Source of the DNA: Paracentrotus lividus
Lineage: Eukaryota; Echinodermata; Echinoidea; Camarodonta; Echinidae
Direction: 5' to 3'
Length of the DNA: 64,000 nucleotides
Assembly: GCA_940671915.1 (NCBI GenBank)
Contig: CALNVZ010000174.1
Span: 22,738,721 to 22,802,720, forward strand
Shown here in pieces: positions 1 through 11,320 of this stretch. The notes below the pieces were generated by a model that saw only the letters and a list, made by a program, of their open reading frames with translations, made no database searches and had not been told where the DNA came from. Made by a program: the position numbers and the translations under genes. Each line of letters starts with the position of its first letter. Positions within the stretch are counted from its first letter, which is position 1.

Positions 1-3000
1 ATTTTAATGTGTTAAAATCTTATCAATGTTAACATTTAAGAATGAATTAGAGTTATCTTTATTTTATAGCAAAAGAAATGGTGAATCCATGCACCATTGT
101 TCATGCCTTGTTTTTTGAAAATCGTTTGCCAAATTGCCAATGTATGATCAGTACATATATGTATATGTGTATAAATGTGAATACTTATTTTGAAATAAAG
201 ACATGCTACAAATAAGTAAGCTCATTTCTATTTATTTCACTTCTATTTATTTCACATTCAAAGTACTAATTTTGTAAGGATATAAACAAATATGTTTCTA
301 TTATTACACGTTAGAAGTTTACAAAATCAAGAAAATTTAATACATGTTAGTTATTTTTCTGTTAATTTCTTAATTTTAATGTAGCTTTTATAATTAAAAA
401 ATAATCCATATAACATTGTGATTAAACCGAATGACAAATGGATCACTAATTCACATTGCTTAATTGGCATCAAATGAAATTTGACCATGAATGGATCATC
501 TTGTTATTAATATTTTCAATTCAAAAATAAAATTCTAATTATATTACTTTAAAAGTTTTCTGTCAAATAAAAACTCATAACGGAATAATACTGCAACAAT
601 TCAAAATTCTAGGGATAAGTGGATAAATAGATATAAACATTGAGCATAAGTGTGCATTATAGACCTCATCATGTGAAGGAGAAAGATAGAGGCAGATTGA
701 TAGATGGTACAAAAGTAAAGATCCAATTATATGTGGAAAAGAATGAATGAATGATGGAAAAATTTGACACTTCATTGATATATATTCAGTGTTGATAACC
801 AGTTTCCTAGATACCAATTCCTCACATTTAAAAGTATGTCTTGGGGGGAAAGAGTTCTTGACTTGGAAGTTTATTGAGACTCAACGACCCACATGGGGTA
901 TGGGAGTACAATACATAATGTACACTTATTCACTAAGAGAACTTGTATAATATAGTATAATATACTAAATAAATATAATAATAACAAAGTAGTAAACGTC
1001 ATGCTGTATATCCATGAATATAATGTTGGCTATTTCTAGCCAAAGTTAAAAGTACATGTAATACTAAATGTATCTGTTAATGGTGCTACATTAAAGAGTT
1101 CATTTAGTCTATACATATATTTATTTAGATTAAATGACAGTTCCACTTGTTGGATTGCAATACATAATAATACAAAGTAGTAAATGTCATGCTGTATATC
1201 CAACAAAAGATTTTATTATCTCAAATTTTCGGAACCCTGTTCCTTTGTCCCTTGGTTACATATTTTAATGTTTAATTTTACTTTGTTATTGTTCACTCTA
1301 TGTCTGATCTCTTGACAAAGGAGCAGGGTTCCGAAAATACGAGATAATAAAATCTTTTGTTAGATAATCAACAATGACCATTTTTATTTTAATCAGTTCA
1401 ATTTGATTAAATTCAAATTTATTTTGAAATATACAGAATACAATAATATAATGTACATGCTGCAGCTAAAAAGCTGGAATGTATATCTTTGTATGCTATA
1501 ATATGTAGTACGAATAAATACTCACACACAACAAATTTGCATAATTGAACAATGAAAGTTCGGGTACAGAATATATTATAAAATATATGGGTGTGCAAAG
1601 AAGATCTAGATAATGCAACAATCTTTAAGATCAACTGAATATGGTATTGCTCTCATGTGATTTTATATTACGTTGACTATACTTTTGTTATTTTGTAATA
1701 ACATGCAAACACTTTTCATTCGAGTATCCCCCTGCCCCTGATATCTCAGCCATAAAAGCAGATTTTGGCACTCACACAATGTTGCAAAATGTAAAAATAT
1801 AGTGTTTGATTTTGTTACAAACTCATCAAAAGTTGTGAAAAGTGATCAGATCCAGGGTTGTGATTTGCAGCAATTGCACAGCAGTCACTGATTTTGTACA
1901 GGAGGGGTCATCCCCCCCTCCCCTAGTCAGCATAGGTTTGAGAAAGTGCTCTTAAAGTCTTCAATATACATCCCAGTAATAATTACTATACTGTTAAGCC
2001 AATATTTTTGGGTACAGATATTTGTGCAATTTTGAACTAGGTGGGGAAATTCACGAGAGCATATTTTCAGGATTTTTGTAATGTATTCATTACTTTAAAT
2101 AGCATTATGTAGAAGTGGAAATTTTTGCAAGGACTGACATGCGAAATTCACGAAAATTAAACCACCACGCAAATAACCACATACAGTACTGTATGAGCCA
2201 TAATTTTGTGAGTCTATCCTCATGATAATTTCCACTTCAATACCAGAAGATAAAGAGGGGCAAATAAGTTTGTTACACCTCAAGCTCAATATCCAGGTAA
2301 AATCAAGGTTGAGTTGGGCCCCTAAAAAGGTGGAGTTGTGACAACCGCTCCTCAAATATGATTTTGTTAATTGATTTACTTAAAAACTATACAAGCTATA
2401 TACATGTAGCTGAATGTGGTCTTAAATTAAAGCTCTCATGTAGGGCCAAAAAAATTCATGTTTTAAAAAATGTTAAAATTTTATTTTTAAAACGAAAACG
2501 AAAATAAAAATCATGAAATTATCCACTCATGTATTTCCTCTTCTTCATGTAGTCCACAATTGCGAACTCTTTTGTTTGTGAAATATATGGCTTATACATT
2601 CATTAATTTACACTTTGACTGGAATACATTACATTAAATTATTACCAATGACTGCTATATAAATGAAATAAAACATATAGAGACCCAAGTCCACGTTGTC
2701 TAAAATACAAGGCCAAAATTTTGTTTGATATATCGGGCAATGACTTTCACGTTAGTGTTTTAGGTCGAAGCCGTCATGTGTCAAAACTTTGGCTTGAATT
2801 ATAGACAATGTGTAAATGTTCCATATATGTGAGAAAGAGAATGAGTAGTTAATAAAATATACCTTTCAGGAATTTTTTTTAAAAAGTTGTAACGAATATA
2901 AACCCAAGATTTCACAGTCATCTCCATTTCTTTGTTTATCCAATGTACTGGACAATGAGAAACATTTGTAACATCCAACATGCAAGGCACTATATTTTGA

Positions 3001-3285
3001 AATAAGTATAGCACACTTGAAATCATTTCCATGATGCTAACTAACAATATGAAATATATATTGCAACAAAATCTTTCCTCTGTGGATAGAACTAGAATAA
3101 CCTCCTGTGTCCATCTAATTGAACAGTGCTTCTAATGAATTAATGGAAGGTCGTGTCTTTGTGCAGTATTATCAGCCATCTTTGAGGTCACTATCTGTGA
3201 AGAGTATATAGATTCATGGATTTAATTACATTAAATAATACACAACAAAATGGAAATAATGGCAAGTAATATATTTTTGGATAAG
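1..3285. other. Intergenic AT-rich sequence, no gene seen
   Basis: All open frames here are short, lack recognisable domains and look like chance frames in AT-rich DNA. One small inverted-repeat element (1200-1363) is present. A stretch of about 32 bases at 983-1015 is repeated almost exactly at 1171-1202, just before that element. No splice-supported exon was found. Distal 3' UTR of the SelL gene could extend into the right-hand end. Confidence 0.6.
1200..1363. repeat. Small MITE-like element with long terminal inverted repeats
   Basis: Left arm 1200-1255 and right arm 1312-1363 are inverted copies of each other. Both share an outer part reading AACAAAAGATTTTATTATCT and an inner part around CGGAACCCTG.TCCTTTGTC, with a few mismatches. 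The spacer is about 56 bases. There is no coding capacity, so this is a non-autonomous DNA element or foldback sequence. I could not fix a target-site duplication with confidence. Confidence 0.75.
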
Positions 3286-3699
3286 TTTATTGAATCAACA
3301 AGGCTAACCAAAACCACATAAAACTACAGCCAACCTTGCCGAAGTCAAACCTGTTGGAACTGATAAAGCAGCATTGACCTAGACAAAGTTTTGACTTATG
3401 AAGGGTTAAAACAAATAGAATATAAAGAGAAGAGGACTAAAAAGATATTTGACTTATACAAGTTTAACTTGGGCAAGGTTAACTATTCAGGGAGGAAGAC
3501 AGTTGCATCAGATTATGTCGTTTCTAAGGGTGAGGGCATTGGATCTAATCTACAACGAACAATAAGCTTACTAAAGTTGTCCATGTCAGAAGGTCATTTA
3601 CAGTACATCAATTTGAAATTTGGCACTGTTATATTTTCAGTTGGGAGCTTTTATTTATACCCACTCTAGTGACACCAAAGAAGGATCTGAAGATATTAC
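3286..3699 (-). other. Probable 3' UTR of SelL with two polyadenylation signals
   Basis: Downstream of the SelL stop codon on the minus strand there are AATAAA hexamers at 3655-3650 and at 3291-3286. A selenoprotein mRNA needs a SECIS stem-loop in its 3' UTR. The first signal is only about 45 bases past the stop, so a UTR able to hold a SECIS must use the second signal or a later one. By eye I could not find a convincing SECIS (ATGA core, unpaired AA, GA core in a paired helix). Confidence 0.4.
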
Positions 3700-3807
3700 C
3701 TAGAGGTGTTTAAGGAGTTCATCTACGGATGGTCTGTCTTGAGGTGACTTGCTGCAGTAGAGAAGGGATACTTCACCGGCAGCATTCAAGATGAAATCAC
3801 CGCCCAT
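3700..3807 (-). CDS. SelL coding exon 7 and stop codon
   Basis: Acceptor CTCTCCAG is followed by MGGDFILNAAGEVSLLY, then CSKSPQDRPSVDELLKHL and TAG at 3702-3700. The GGDF.LN..G strand and the RPS..ELL helix are standard for the C-terminus of this fold. The exon is 108 bases including the stop. Confidence 0.9.
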   Translation of the reverse strand: MGGDFILNAAGEVSLLYCSKSPQDRPSVDELLKHL

Positions 3808-6800
3808 CTGGAGAGGGTTAAGAACAGACAGACAGCATAAATAAGAATGAAATAGGATGATGTAGAAGAAAAGGGAATTTATGATTTATATTGCATTTTT
3901 GTCTAATTTTCATATTGGTCTATTACGTGTTTATTGTGCTATATACCAAGAGGACATTAGAAAAAACATGAGAATTAGACAAAATGGTAAATAGGCCAAG
4001 AGGCAATTAGACCAAAAGGTAATAGAAGTACTGGTTGTAGAGAAGGAATTAGACCATTTGTGATGAAAACAAATAGGCATTAGTCAAAGTGGGTTTAGAC
4101 CAAATGGCAATTTATCATATTAACATCCGAGGTGACTGGCGCTGGAAGAGTTATATTGTATAAAGTAGCTATATTGTAGACAAACCTGATTAACATCATC
4201 TTCTACGTTGTCTAGTTTCTTTGGAAGTGTGACACCTGCAGTCTTCTGCTCAGCATAGTATACCATGGAACTGATTTGCCATACTTTGTGAATGGAGAGC
4301 TGTAGACCAAAAGCTTTGTAGATCTGTTGAAGAACAAAGGAAAGACGAACAGAGTTGGAAATCTGAATTGCAAACATGCCATTGGGGGAAGAATTGACAG
4401 GCGTTCATTTTTTAAGGAGAGTGAGAGCAATTGCTCTCTTTGAGCTCTCTTAAACGATCTCTTAGTTGGGCAATAGTTAGCGCAGCCACCTAATTTCTAA
4501 TTTAAGCAGTTATCATATGGAGTGACATCAAAATTACCCTCCTGACAACTCTCCTCGAGCCTTTCAGGAGAATGATTTATAGCTCTCTTGCAATTTTCAA
4601 AAATGAAGCCCTGACTTGATATACCAATAGATGCCAAATATATCAGCAAAAGTGACAATTAACAGATGTCGAGGTAAGCGGTAGTGCAATAGGAATAATA
4701 CATACCGTACAAGATACGCCATGTAATGTTCCACCATAATATTCCACTAAGTTTACTATTCAACTGTGCCAAATATATGCAAAGGTATGGAAGATTGTGA
4801 TGTCTTTTTATCTACACCAAAACCACTAAAGCTAAACCACTAACCACTAAAACAAATAAGCATTATACAAATATCAAACATCAGAACATATGGCATAGCT
4901 ACTTTTCCTTACTTAATTGGGCCAAATATATGCCGAGGTATGAGAGATTATGATTTTTCTTTTCACCTACAGCATAACCACTAAAGCTAAACCACCAACC
5001 ACTAAACAAAATATTCAGTATCAAACACCATTACATATGGCATAGCTAGTTGTCTTTTTGATATTGATTGCACATAATCTCACTTTTTATATGATGATTT
5101 TTATATTTGCATGCACTTTAAAGACGAGAGTCCTTTTTATCAAGAGTGATCTGCAAATGAAATGTGATGAGCAGGTATCTTGTCCACAATGAAAATTTAA
5201 ACATTACTGGATTTGTGTATAGAACATACCATACTCAATGACTTCTTATACATCCCAATAATAATGTCAAACACTGACATAACAATAAGGATATAATATG
5301 AAATTTAGCCTTACAAGAGACAAAACATTTATTGCCTCAATTAGTACATTTGTATTGCTCAAGTTGAAGACGAGGAAAATGCAACTCTACCCGGGGTAAT
5401 AAATGTTGTCTCCCAAAAGTAGATAGTACATAATTATTATTATTATTAACAAAAATCAGACATCTCAGGTGAACTTTGATTGCTGAATAGCATAATAAAA
5501 ATCAGTTACCCACGATCAAGACATGAGTGATTGCCGCCTGCCGCATGACAACTTTGTACAGAACTTTATTGCACGCTTTTTTTCAAGCAAAATCCACTGA
5601 CTAACTGGCCCACTCTTTCATTAATCTGGCTCATCACAGTGGGTCAATAAAATGTAGTTACATTACTCAGATGTCTGATATGGGTAATACTACAATGAAT
5701 AACAATGGAAAGTAGAGAACAAGGAATAACATGTAAATAAGCTAATGCAGGCAAACTTACATTCCTTTCCTCATCTGTCACCATATCAAATGGACAACCA
5801 CTGATTTCTAACCATTGCAGTGCACCCTTTCGTGAGCCGAACGAGACAATCAAGATACGACCTCCGACCTCTTCAATCTCTTGACGCCTTCTCTGGAGTT
5901 CGGCCACATGGGTGCGTCACGGTAGTCAGGCAAAGTGACGTAGTAGGATGAGAATGAGACTATGTGATCCATCCAGGTACGAGGATAATGTAGACACTCT
6001 GTAAGCATGGTCAGACATAGAGGTCACTTTATTTCAACATTTACTAAATAAAGAAAATGAATCTGTAGGATAACAAAAAGCAATACTTTGAGTAAAAGTC
6101 GGAACATGATACCAATTTTTAACTTGAAAATATGGCACAACATAAGGTAAAAGTTAAGAATAGAATATAGAATTTTGGTTTAATACGCATCTGAGCAACA
6201 TGATTTTGATATACATGTATGTAGTGCAAATAAAAGAATAGATCTCTCTGAGAAAGTTCTCAAAAGTAAGTACCGGTATGGTAAATTATCTTTCTTAGTT
6301 TCCCATAGAGGCACTGGATCAATGGATCAGGTTTAACATCAGCTTATATCTGCAACTAGGCAGGATTGTTACATGAACAGATTGCCTATTTGCCTCAAAT
6401 AATGCAAACAGAAAAACAAATAAAATGTGTTTGGTCAATGATGCATAGGAAGAGATCCAACAATATTACTATTGGGGAATGGCAAAAGACAAATAAAGAA
6501 CATAAAGAACTTAGGAAGCTGGAAGTGGATATTATTCCACAGACACAATACAAACAGAATCTAGCACCAGTATGAAATAGAAAAAAAATAATACAATAAG
6601 CTGACTATACTCCACAAAGTGTTAGGAATAGTTCAGTAGGTTGTCAACATATCATAAATAAGTGTTGCCTCTCTAAGGGTCTCCAATTAACATCCTACCT
6701 GAGGGATCCTTACTTACATTCCAGTCCTTACATTCTGCACCTTTAGATCACATGGTCCTGGGGAACCTACAGTGAGACGAATGCGTGCCTCATTAATTAC

Positions 6801-9800
6801 ACAAGTTTGCTTTTCTACGTCTGTGAGGAAGTGGTCCCAATCAGTCTGTTGGAAAAAATAATATAAAAAGTGTCTCAGTGTCTTTTAGAAATCAAAATTA
6901 ATTCAAACAAAAAGGGAAACTAATCAGAAATATTTAATATGAAAAGGAACAAAGAAAATGGGGGTTTCTGGGAAGAACATTGAAATAGGATTTTCTCTAG
7001 CAATCTGGAGATCTCGGATATGTTAACTGATTGGTAGATGCACAAATCGAATGATAAGATTTGTGTGACTACATGTATTTAAATGCACATCAAAATGCAC
7101 TGCCAACCTCCCCCCTTACAAAAAAATAAATAATTAAATAAAAATCAATGAATTTAAAATAATTAGCATTCAAAATCATTTAAAATTTAATTTAACTCTG
7201 ATAGCTCATATTTGAGAAGAAATTTGATAGTTGGATTTGTAAAATATCAAACATTCATAAAGTTTTTTGTCTTTCAACCATAATGGAATTATTGAAGTAT
7301 TCATGCAGTGATTCTAAAGTAAAGAAGTTATTATATTCTCAACATATTTCACAAGTTGTCAGCTAAGAGTAGATAACTTAAATATTTTTCATTTCTTGCT
7401 CCTTCCCCCCCCCCCCTCTCAGGTAATGACCTTCTTAATTGTTAATTCTCTGTCAACCATAGACTATCGTGCAAGTATTCATGCAGTGATTCTGAAGTAA
7501 AGTAGTTTTCATCTTCTCAATATATTCACAAGTTTTCTGCTGAGAGCTGACAGGGTATTAAACTCCATGTAAATTCAAAATAACAGCCTTTTGACTGCAA
7601 ACAGACATTGAAAATAATACCTCCAGCTCCTGTAAGTCTGAAACAGCATCCTGCACACTTTGGTGATGGAAGTGTTGCTTGAAGAGAGATTCAAGGTCTG
7701 AACGACCTGCAATGTTTAAACTGTTCAAACAGAAATTAATTAAAAAGAGTTATACATGTACTATTGAAGGAAAAAAATACTCCTCATGTAATGCATTTAC
7801 AGGCTAAAGAACAGCCTAGAAAGGTTAAGAAAACTGTTTATAAACCTTACAATAGCTATTAACAATAGGCCTATTAAACCATGATTATTGCATAGATACA
7901 TATTATGTTGCCTAACTGTGAAATATCATACTATATGCATATATTTTATGCATATTTATAGGTGCAGTTATTGTTATCACTATTATGTCGCCAGGGCTTT
8001 ATATTAATGGTGGATCCATGCAAGATAATATACCCATACCCCTCCCCGGCCCTCACATTTTCTTACAGGAATGTACTCATATCTGGACCCCCTGGTTTAT
8101 TCTGATAAATTTGTGGGGTTCATTCGTCATTTCTAATTATAACTTAGAATCTCAAGCCATCATATTTCATGGCAAAGTAAAGATTGTCACAGCCAATGTT
8201 TTACAATTGCATGGATATTACTTGTCAACGATGAGCGATCATGCAAGTCAGATAGAACAATACACCCAGACTGTTTACAGCGGAAAGATATTATATATGA
8301 CCTCATAAACTTTAGTGGGTGGCGAGTTTTAAGTTTATAAGGTTAAACAATACTAGCTACAGGTGTAACACCACAGATATATATATTAACAAGAAATATT
8401 CAGCAATGAACTTTTCACTTTTAGTAAAATTCAGCAATTTTTCTTTTACAATGAGACACAAAATGTCAATAATTATAATACATAGGGTTAGGATTTTTTC
8501 ATATTGCATCAAAGCCAAATTATTTTGTTTTGACAAGTAGCTGGATTATTTGAACTCACAATTGAGGTCAAAGGTCACCAAAAGAGTATTTCGGTTCATA
8601 CATGTATGAAGAGTACACGTAGTTCTCTTTGTTATGCAAGTTTCTATTGTCAGACAACGATTCTCTTGAACTTATTGAACTTTTCTATAACCAAATTAAA
8701 GATTCTAAGTTCAAATTTCATGCTGTCTGCAAAGGAGGATCCACACAAAGAATTTTAGGTATGTGTAACAAACACCATTTCCTATTAGTTTCAAACTATA
8801 CAAAATATACAAAGAAACAAGAGACAATATACATCTTTTTAAGTTCATGACATTAAGGTGAATATGTACATTAAAAGTAACATGCCTTTTTTTGTTATTG
8901 ACTTACGGGGACTATTGATTCTTTAATATCTTCTATAATGGAAAGGTAGATAATAAGAACTCATGAGTGGTACCCCGGTACATGTCATGACATGGATATT
9001 GACAGAAAGGTGCTTCCCTACAGAAAATGCATTCCTTACTATTGTATTGCATCGTATTGCATTGTATTGTTTTGTATTCATTATGTATGCATAAAAGCAA
9101 GAAGTGTAGCCCAGGCCGAAAGTATATATCTCTATTTGACTTGCTCTCTTTTGCAGATAACACATTGTAGTTTGCATATTTTGCAGGACTATTTTTTCAC
9201 TATGATAAACAACCAACGTCATCCAACTCCATGATATCGTTGTTGGTTGGTTTCAAAAACTAACAAACTAACTGGCAATACTTAAGAAAATGTAAATTTT
9301 GTGTAAAACCACCAAATTTAAAGTCACATTTTGTTTATATTCAACATACTGATTGATCTACTCAATGTTTGTCACAATGCTTTAGAAAATTAATGCCAGT
9401 ATCATTCACCTCCACAAATGATAACCAAAGAAATTATTTTAATTCAAATAAATCCATATTAAAATCTTTTGATAATGATGGAGAGTTAAAAAAAGGGCTT
9501 TACCTTGTAAAAAGAGAGTAGTAGATTCCAATCGCTTGGCCAAGTTTAGAGATACCAGTTTCTACAAAATCTTGCATCGCATCAGTTGCTTTATCAAGCT
9601 CTGAATTAAAGTAAGGAATATTGTAGTGTTTACAACTGATTAGTTCTTCAACACTTGGGTTTGGGATAATTTTGGCAAAGAAAAGAGTATTAATTTCATG
9701 TTGAATGGGCAGTCTCTGAAAGATGCATCTCATTTGGTCTACAGAAATATCAAATTAGGTGTTAAAAGTATATATCAGAATGGCTCAAGTTCATTACAGT

Positions 9801-10157
9801 TCATTTCGATTAAATCAGGAAAAACTTAATATTTTTTTATGTGTATCCAATTACAATATTTCCTTAAACATTTCAGGACCTTTTTGGCAATGATAACCAC
9901 AATGAAAATGTATGAAAACAACTATCAAAGAGAATTTAATTCAGATTCTTCCAGCATCTCCCATCCAAAAAACTTTCTTTAATGAATCCAAACATTTAAG
10001 GCATTAAACAGAAACCATGAAATATTAAAGGTATTAAAGAGATAAATCAAATTAATTATTGGTCACCTTTAAACTTTGACTTGACCCCTTGCAATACCCC
10101 TTCTAGTAATTGTGTCTGCTGTTCAACCACAGACACCAATTTCGTCTCATCTGCCAT
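3700..10157 (-). CDS. SELL (selenoprotein L): Selenoprotein L (SelL), UxxU thioredoxin/AhpC-like protein, 7 coding exons
   Basis: Coding exons on the minus strand, in gene order: 10157-10067, 9738-9504, 7720-7621, 6845-6732, 5998-5761, 4323-4186 and 3807-3700. The product is about 340 residues. It begins MADETKLVS and ends DELLKHL followed by TAG. All introns have GT...AG ends, and phases agree at every junction except exon 4 to exon 5, which is off by one base. Exon 5 encodes a beta strand (SLILILLRHFA) followed by TGA-Leu-Pro-TGA and then RTHVAELQRRR. Without TGA recoding the reading frame is broken exactly at the expected redox centre. The following ILIVSFGS, DEERN, YKAFGL, KVW and MGGDFILN segments match the AhpC/TSA-like thioredoxin fold. 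The SelL family, with two selenocysteines in UxxU that can form a diselenide, is known from aquatic animals. The N-terminal half (about residues 1-175) is mostly helical in appearance. Function is presumed redox, substrate unknown. No SECIS was confirmed. Confidence 0.88.
3880..4115. repeat. Dispersed repeat rich in GTCTAAT / ATTAGAC words (SelL intron)
   Basis: The segment between SelL exons 6 and 7 repeats short words such as TTAGACCAAATGGCAATTTA and CAAGAGGCAATTAGACC, in direct and inverted order. A second copy of the same family lies at 61150-61555, where the match includes a nearly identical right end (TTTAGACC.AATGGCAATTTA). It has no coding capacity and is probably a non-autonomous element. 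Confidence 0.65.
4186..4323 (-). CDS. SelL coding exon 6
   Basis: The exon has 138 bases (46 codons), with acceptor TTCAACAG and donor AATCAG before GTTTGT. It encodes IYKAFGLQLSIHKVW through LDNVEDDVNQ. The joined text ERN-IYKAFGL-KVW is typical of the conserved middle of AhpC/TSA-like family members. Confidence 0.88.
5761..5998 (-). CDS. SelL coding exon 5, carries the UxxU redox motif
   Basis: After acceptor TTACAG the frame reads VSTLSSYLDGSHSL, then ILILLRHFA. TGA follows at 5928-5926, then Leu-Pro, then TGA at 5919-5917, then RTHVAELQRRRQ. The exon continues through ILIVSFGSRKGALQWLE and ends DEERN before GTAAGT (strong donor) in phase 0. The two TGA codons sit at about codons 204 and 207, where thioredoxin-fold enzymes carry their CxxC. 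Coding character is strong on both sides of the TGAs, which argues against them being stops. Confidence 0.9.
6732..6845 (-). CDS. SelL coding exon 4
   Basis: The exon has 114 bases (38 codons), from acceptor TCCAACAG to donor AAT before GTAAGG. It encodes TDWDHFLTDVEKQT through GSPGPCDLKVQN, the strand-rich segment just before the redox domain. As called it ends in phase 0, whereas exon 5 needs two incoming bases. A one-base assembly error, an unusual splice or a missed micro-exon would resolve this. Confidence 0.82.
7621..7720 (-). CDS. SelL coding exon 3
   Basis: The exon has 100 bases, with acceptor TTGAACAG and donor GAG before GTATTA. It encodes LNIAGRSDLESLFKQHF through SDLQELE. The single incoming base completes a Ser codon with exon 2, and the exon ends in phase 0. 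Confidence 0.87.
9504..9738 (-). CDS. SelL coding exon 2
   Basis: The exon of 235 bases follows a CTGTAG acceptor and ends ACAAG before GTAAAG. It encodes QMRCIFQRLPIQHEINTLFF through KLGQAIGIYYSLFT, the helical N-terminal region ahead of the redox domain. The phase (2 bases in, 2 bases out) matches both neighbours. Confidence 0.87.
10067..10157 (-). CDS. SelL coding exon 1 (start codon)
   Basis: The ATG lies at 10157-10155 and starts MADETKLVSVVEQQTQ. The exon holds 30 codons plus one base and ends AAAG before GTGACC. That base joins AC of exon 2 to give Asp. No splice acceptor directly precedes the ATG, so some 5' UTR lies in the same exon. Confidence 0.85.
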
Positions 10158-10313
10158 AGTTGTAGAAAGTGGTACGAACGAGAATCCTCTCAAACATTCT
10201 TCCTTCACACGCTATCTTTACAAAATAAACAAAATAAAATCGCATCTTATATCACTTTGATAGTTGGGACTTATTTTTTACGCCACCTTGGAGTATACAA
10301 GTGTCCTTTATAT

Positions 10314-10479
10314 CAGTGGCAGATCCAGGAAATGAAAATAGAGGGAGCGCCAGGCTTGATACGACAGAGACCATCAAAATTTTCAGATTTTAAGATCTAG
10401 AGGGTCTATGGTGAATGAGTGGGTTTCAAATTATAGATGGGACGCGCGTCCCCAGCACCCCCATCTGGATCCGCTACTG
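10314..10479. repeat. MITE-like element with CAGTGGC.GATCCAG inverted ends
   Basis: The left end reads CAGTGGCAGATCCAG and the right end CTGGATCCGCTACTG, which are inverted copies. The flanks carry TTTATA on both sides, a possible target duplication of the hAT type. The element is about 166 bases. Decayed relatives with GGATCC or CTGGATC and C-runs appear near 19735-19860 and 40800-40840. Confidence 0.65.
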
Positions 10480-11084
10480 TTTATAAGTTGTCAAAAGTAT
10501 GTCAGATGATATAAACAAAATAGAGTCTGTGGATTAAGTAGGAAAAAAAACATCAACATCATCTACGGCGGCTAGGGCCTACTTCTGTTACAATTTACAG
10601 GAAGGTCTTTAATTTAAACAAATTTCAAAGAGAAATTTGGCCTGATGAAAAAGGAAATCTAGAAAGATTAATATTAACGTCAGATCTGTTAGATTCTTTC
10701 ACATTTTTTTCAGTTTCTTTCACAAAGAAAAAATAAATGTCTTCTCATAATCATATTTTCTTTCCATGGCATGCCATTAGCCTAGCTAACTGAGTCTAGA
10801 TCTATGTGTAAAGTTACAGAATTTCAAAAATGTTTTTATGGAAATAGTGGGACATGCAAACAAGGACTAACATATTATTAATGATTTATTGTTTTAATAT
10901 ATCCGGATCTAGTCCTTGATTTTTAAGTTTGACTCCTTTTCTTAATGACACCTAACAACATTCCCAGCATGTGGGACTAGACTTAAAATCAAACTTGCGA
11001 CAGGTTTAGCTGTTAATTTAACATTAATATTATTAACGAACTTCTAAGATGATATCTTTTTAAACTTAATATACGGCAATTTAC

Positions 11085-11320
11085 CTGGACAATCTTTCTT
11101 CCAGACTGACGAAACATTACTCAGTCAGACCTGAGGCTGAGCTATGCTTGCTCACAGTCAAGCCAGCACTTTGCTAGGCCAGCTGATCTGTAGAGAGGTA
11201 GCTATAGCTACTAGCTCACTCAGACGCGTACGCTAGCTAGCTAGGCAGGCTAGCCTAGCCCACCACGGCCCCGATCCCTCGCCATGAATTCCCGCTGCCG
11301 CCCGCTACCTGCGATTGATG
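11085..11320 (-). promoter_or_regulatory. Possible SelL 5' UTR exon and promoter region
   Basis: On the minus strand a strong donor (CCAG before GTAAAT) lies at 11085/11084, about 0.9 kb upstream of the SelL start codon. Just upstream the DNA becomes locally GC-richer (about 11150-11310) than the AT-rich surroundings. This would fit a non-coding first exon and a promoter. It is inferred only, and no TATA box was seen. Confidence 0.3.

Noticed and set aside
3130-3230. SECIS candidate with ATGA ... TGAT on the minus strand
   Set aside because: The two core words are at a plausible distance, but the sequence between them does not pair into the needed helix.
5644-5907. Separate 87-residue minus-strand protein starting at an internal GTG
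   Set aside because: It is the part of SelL exon 5 after the second TGA, plus intron read-through; the frame continues upstream through both TGAs with strong coding character.
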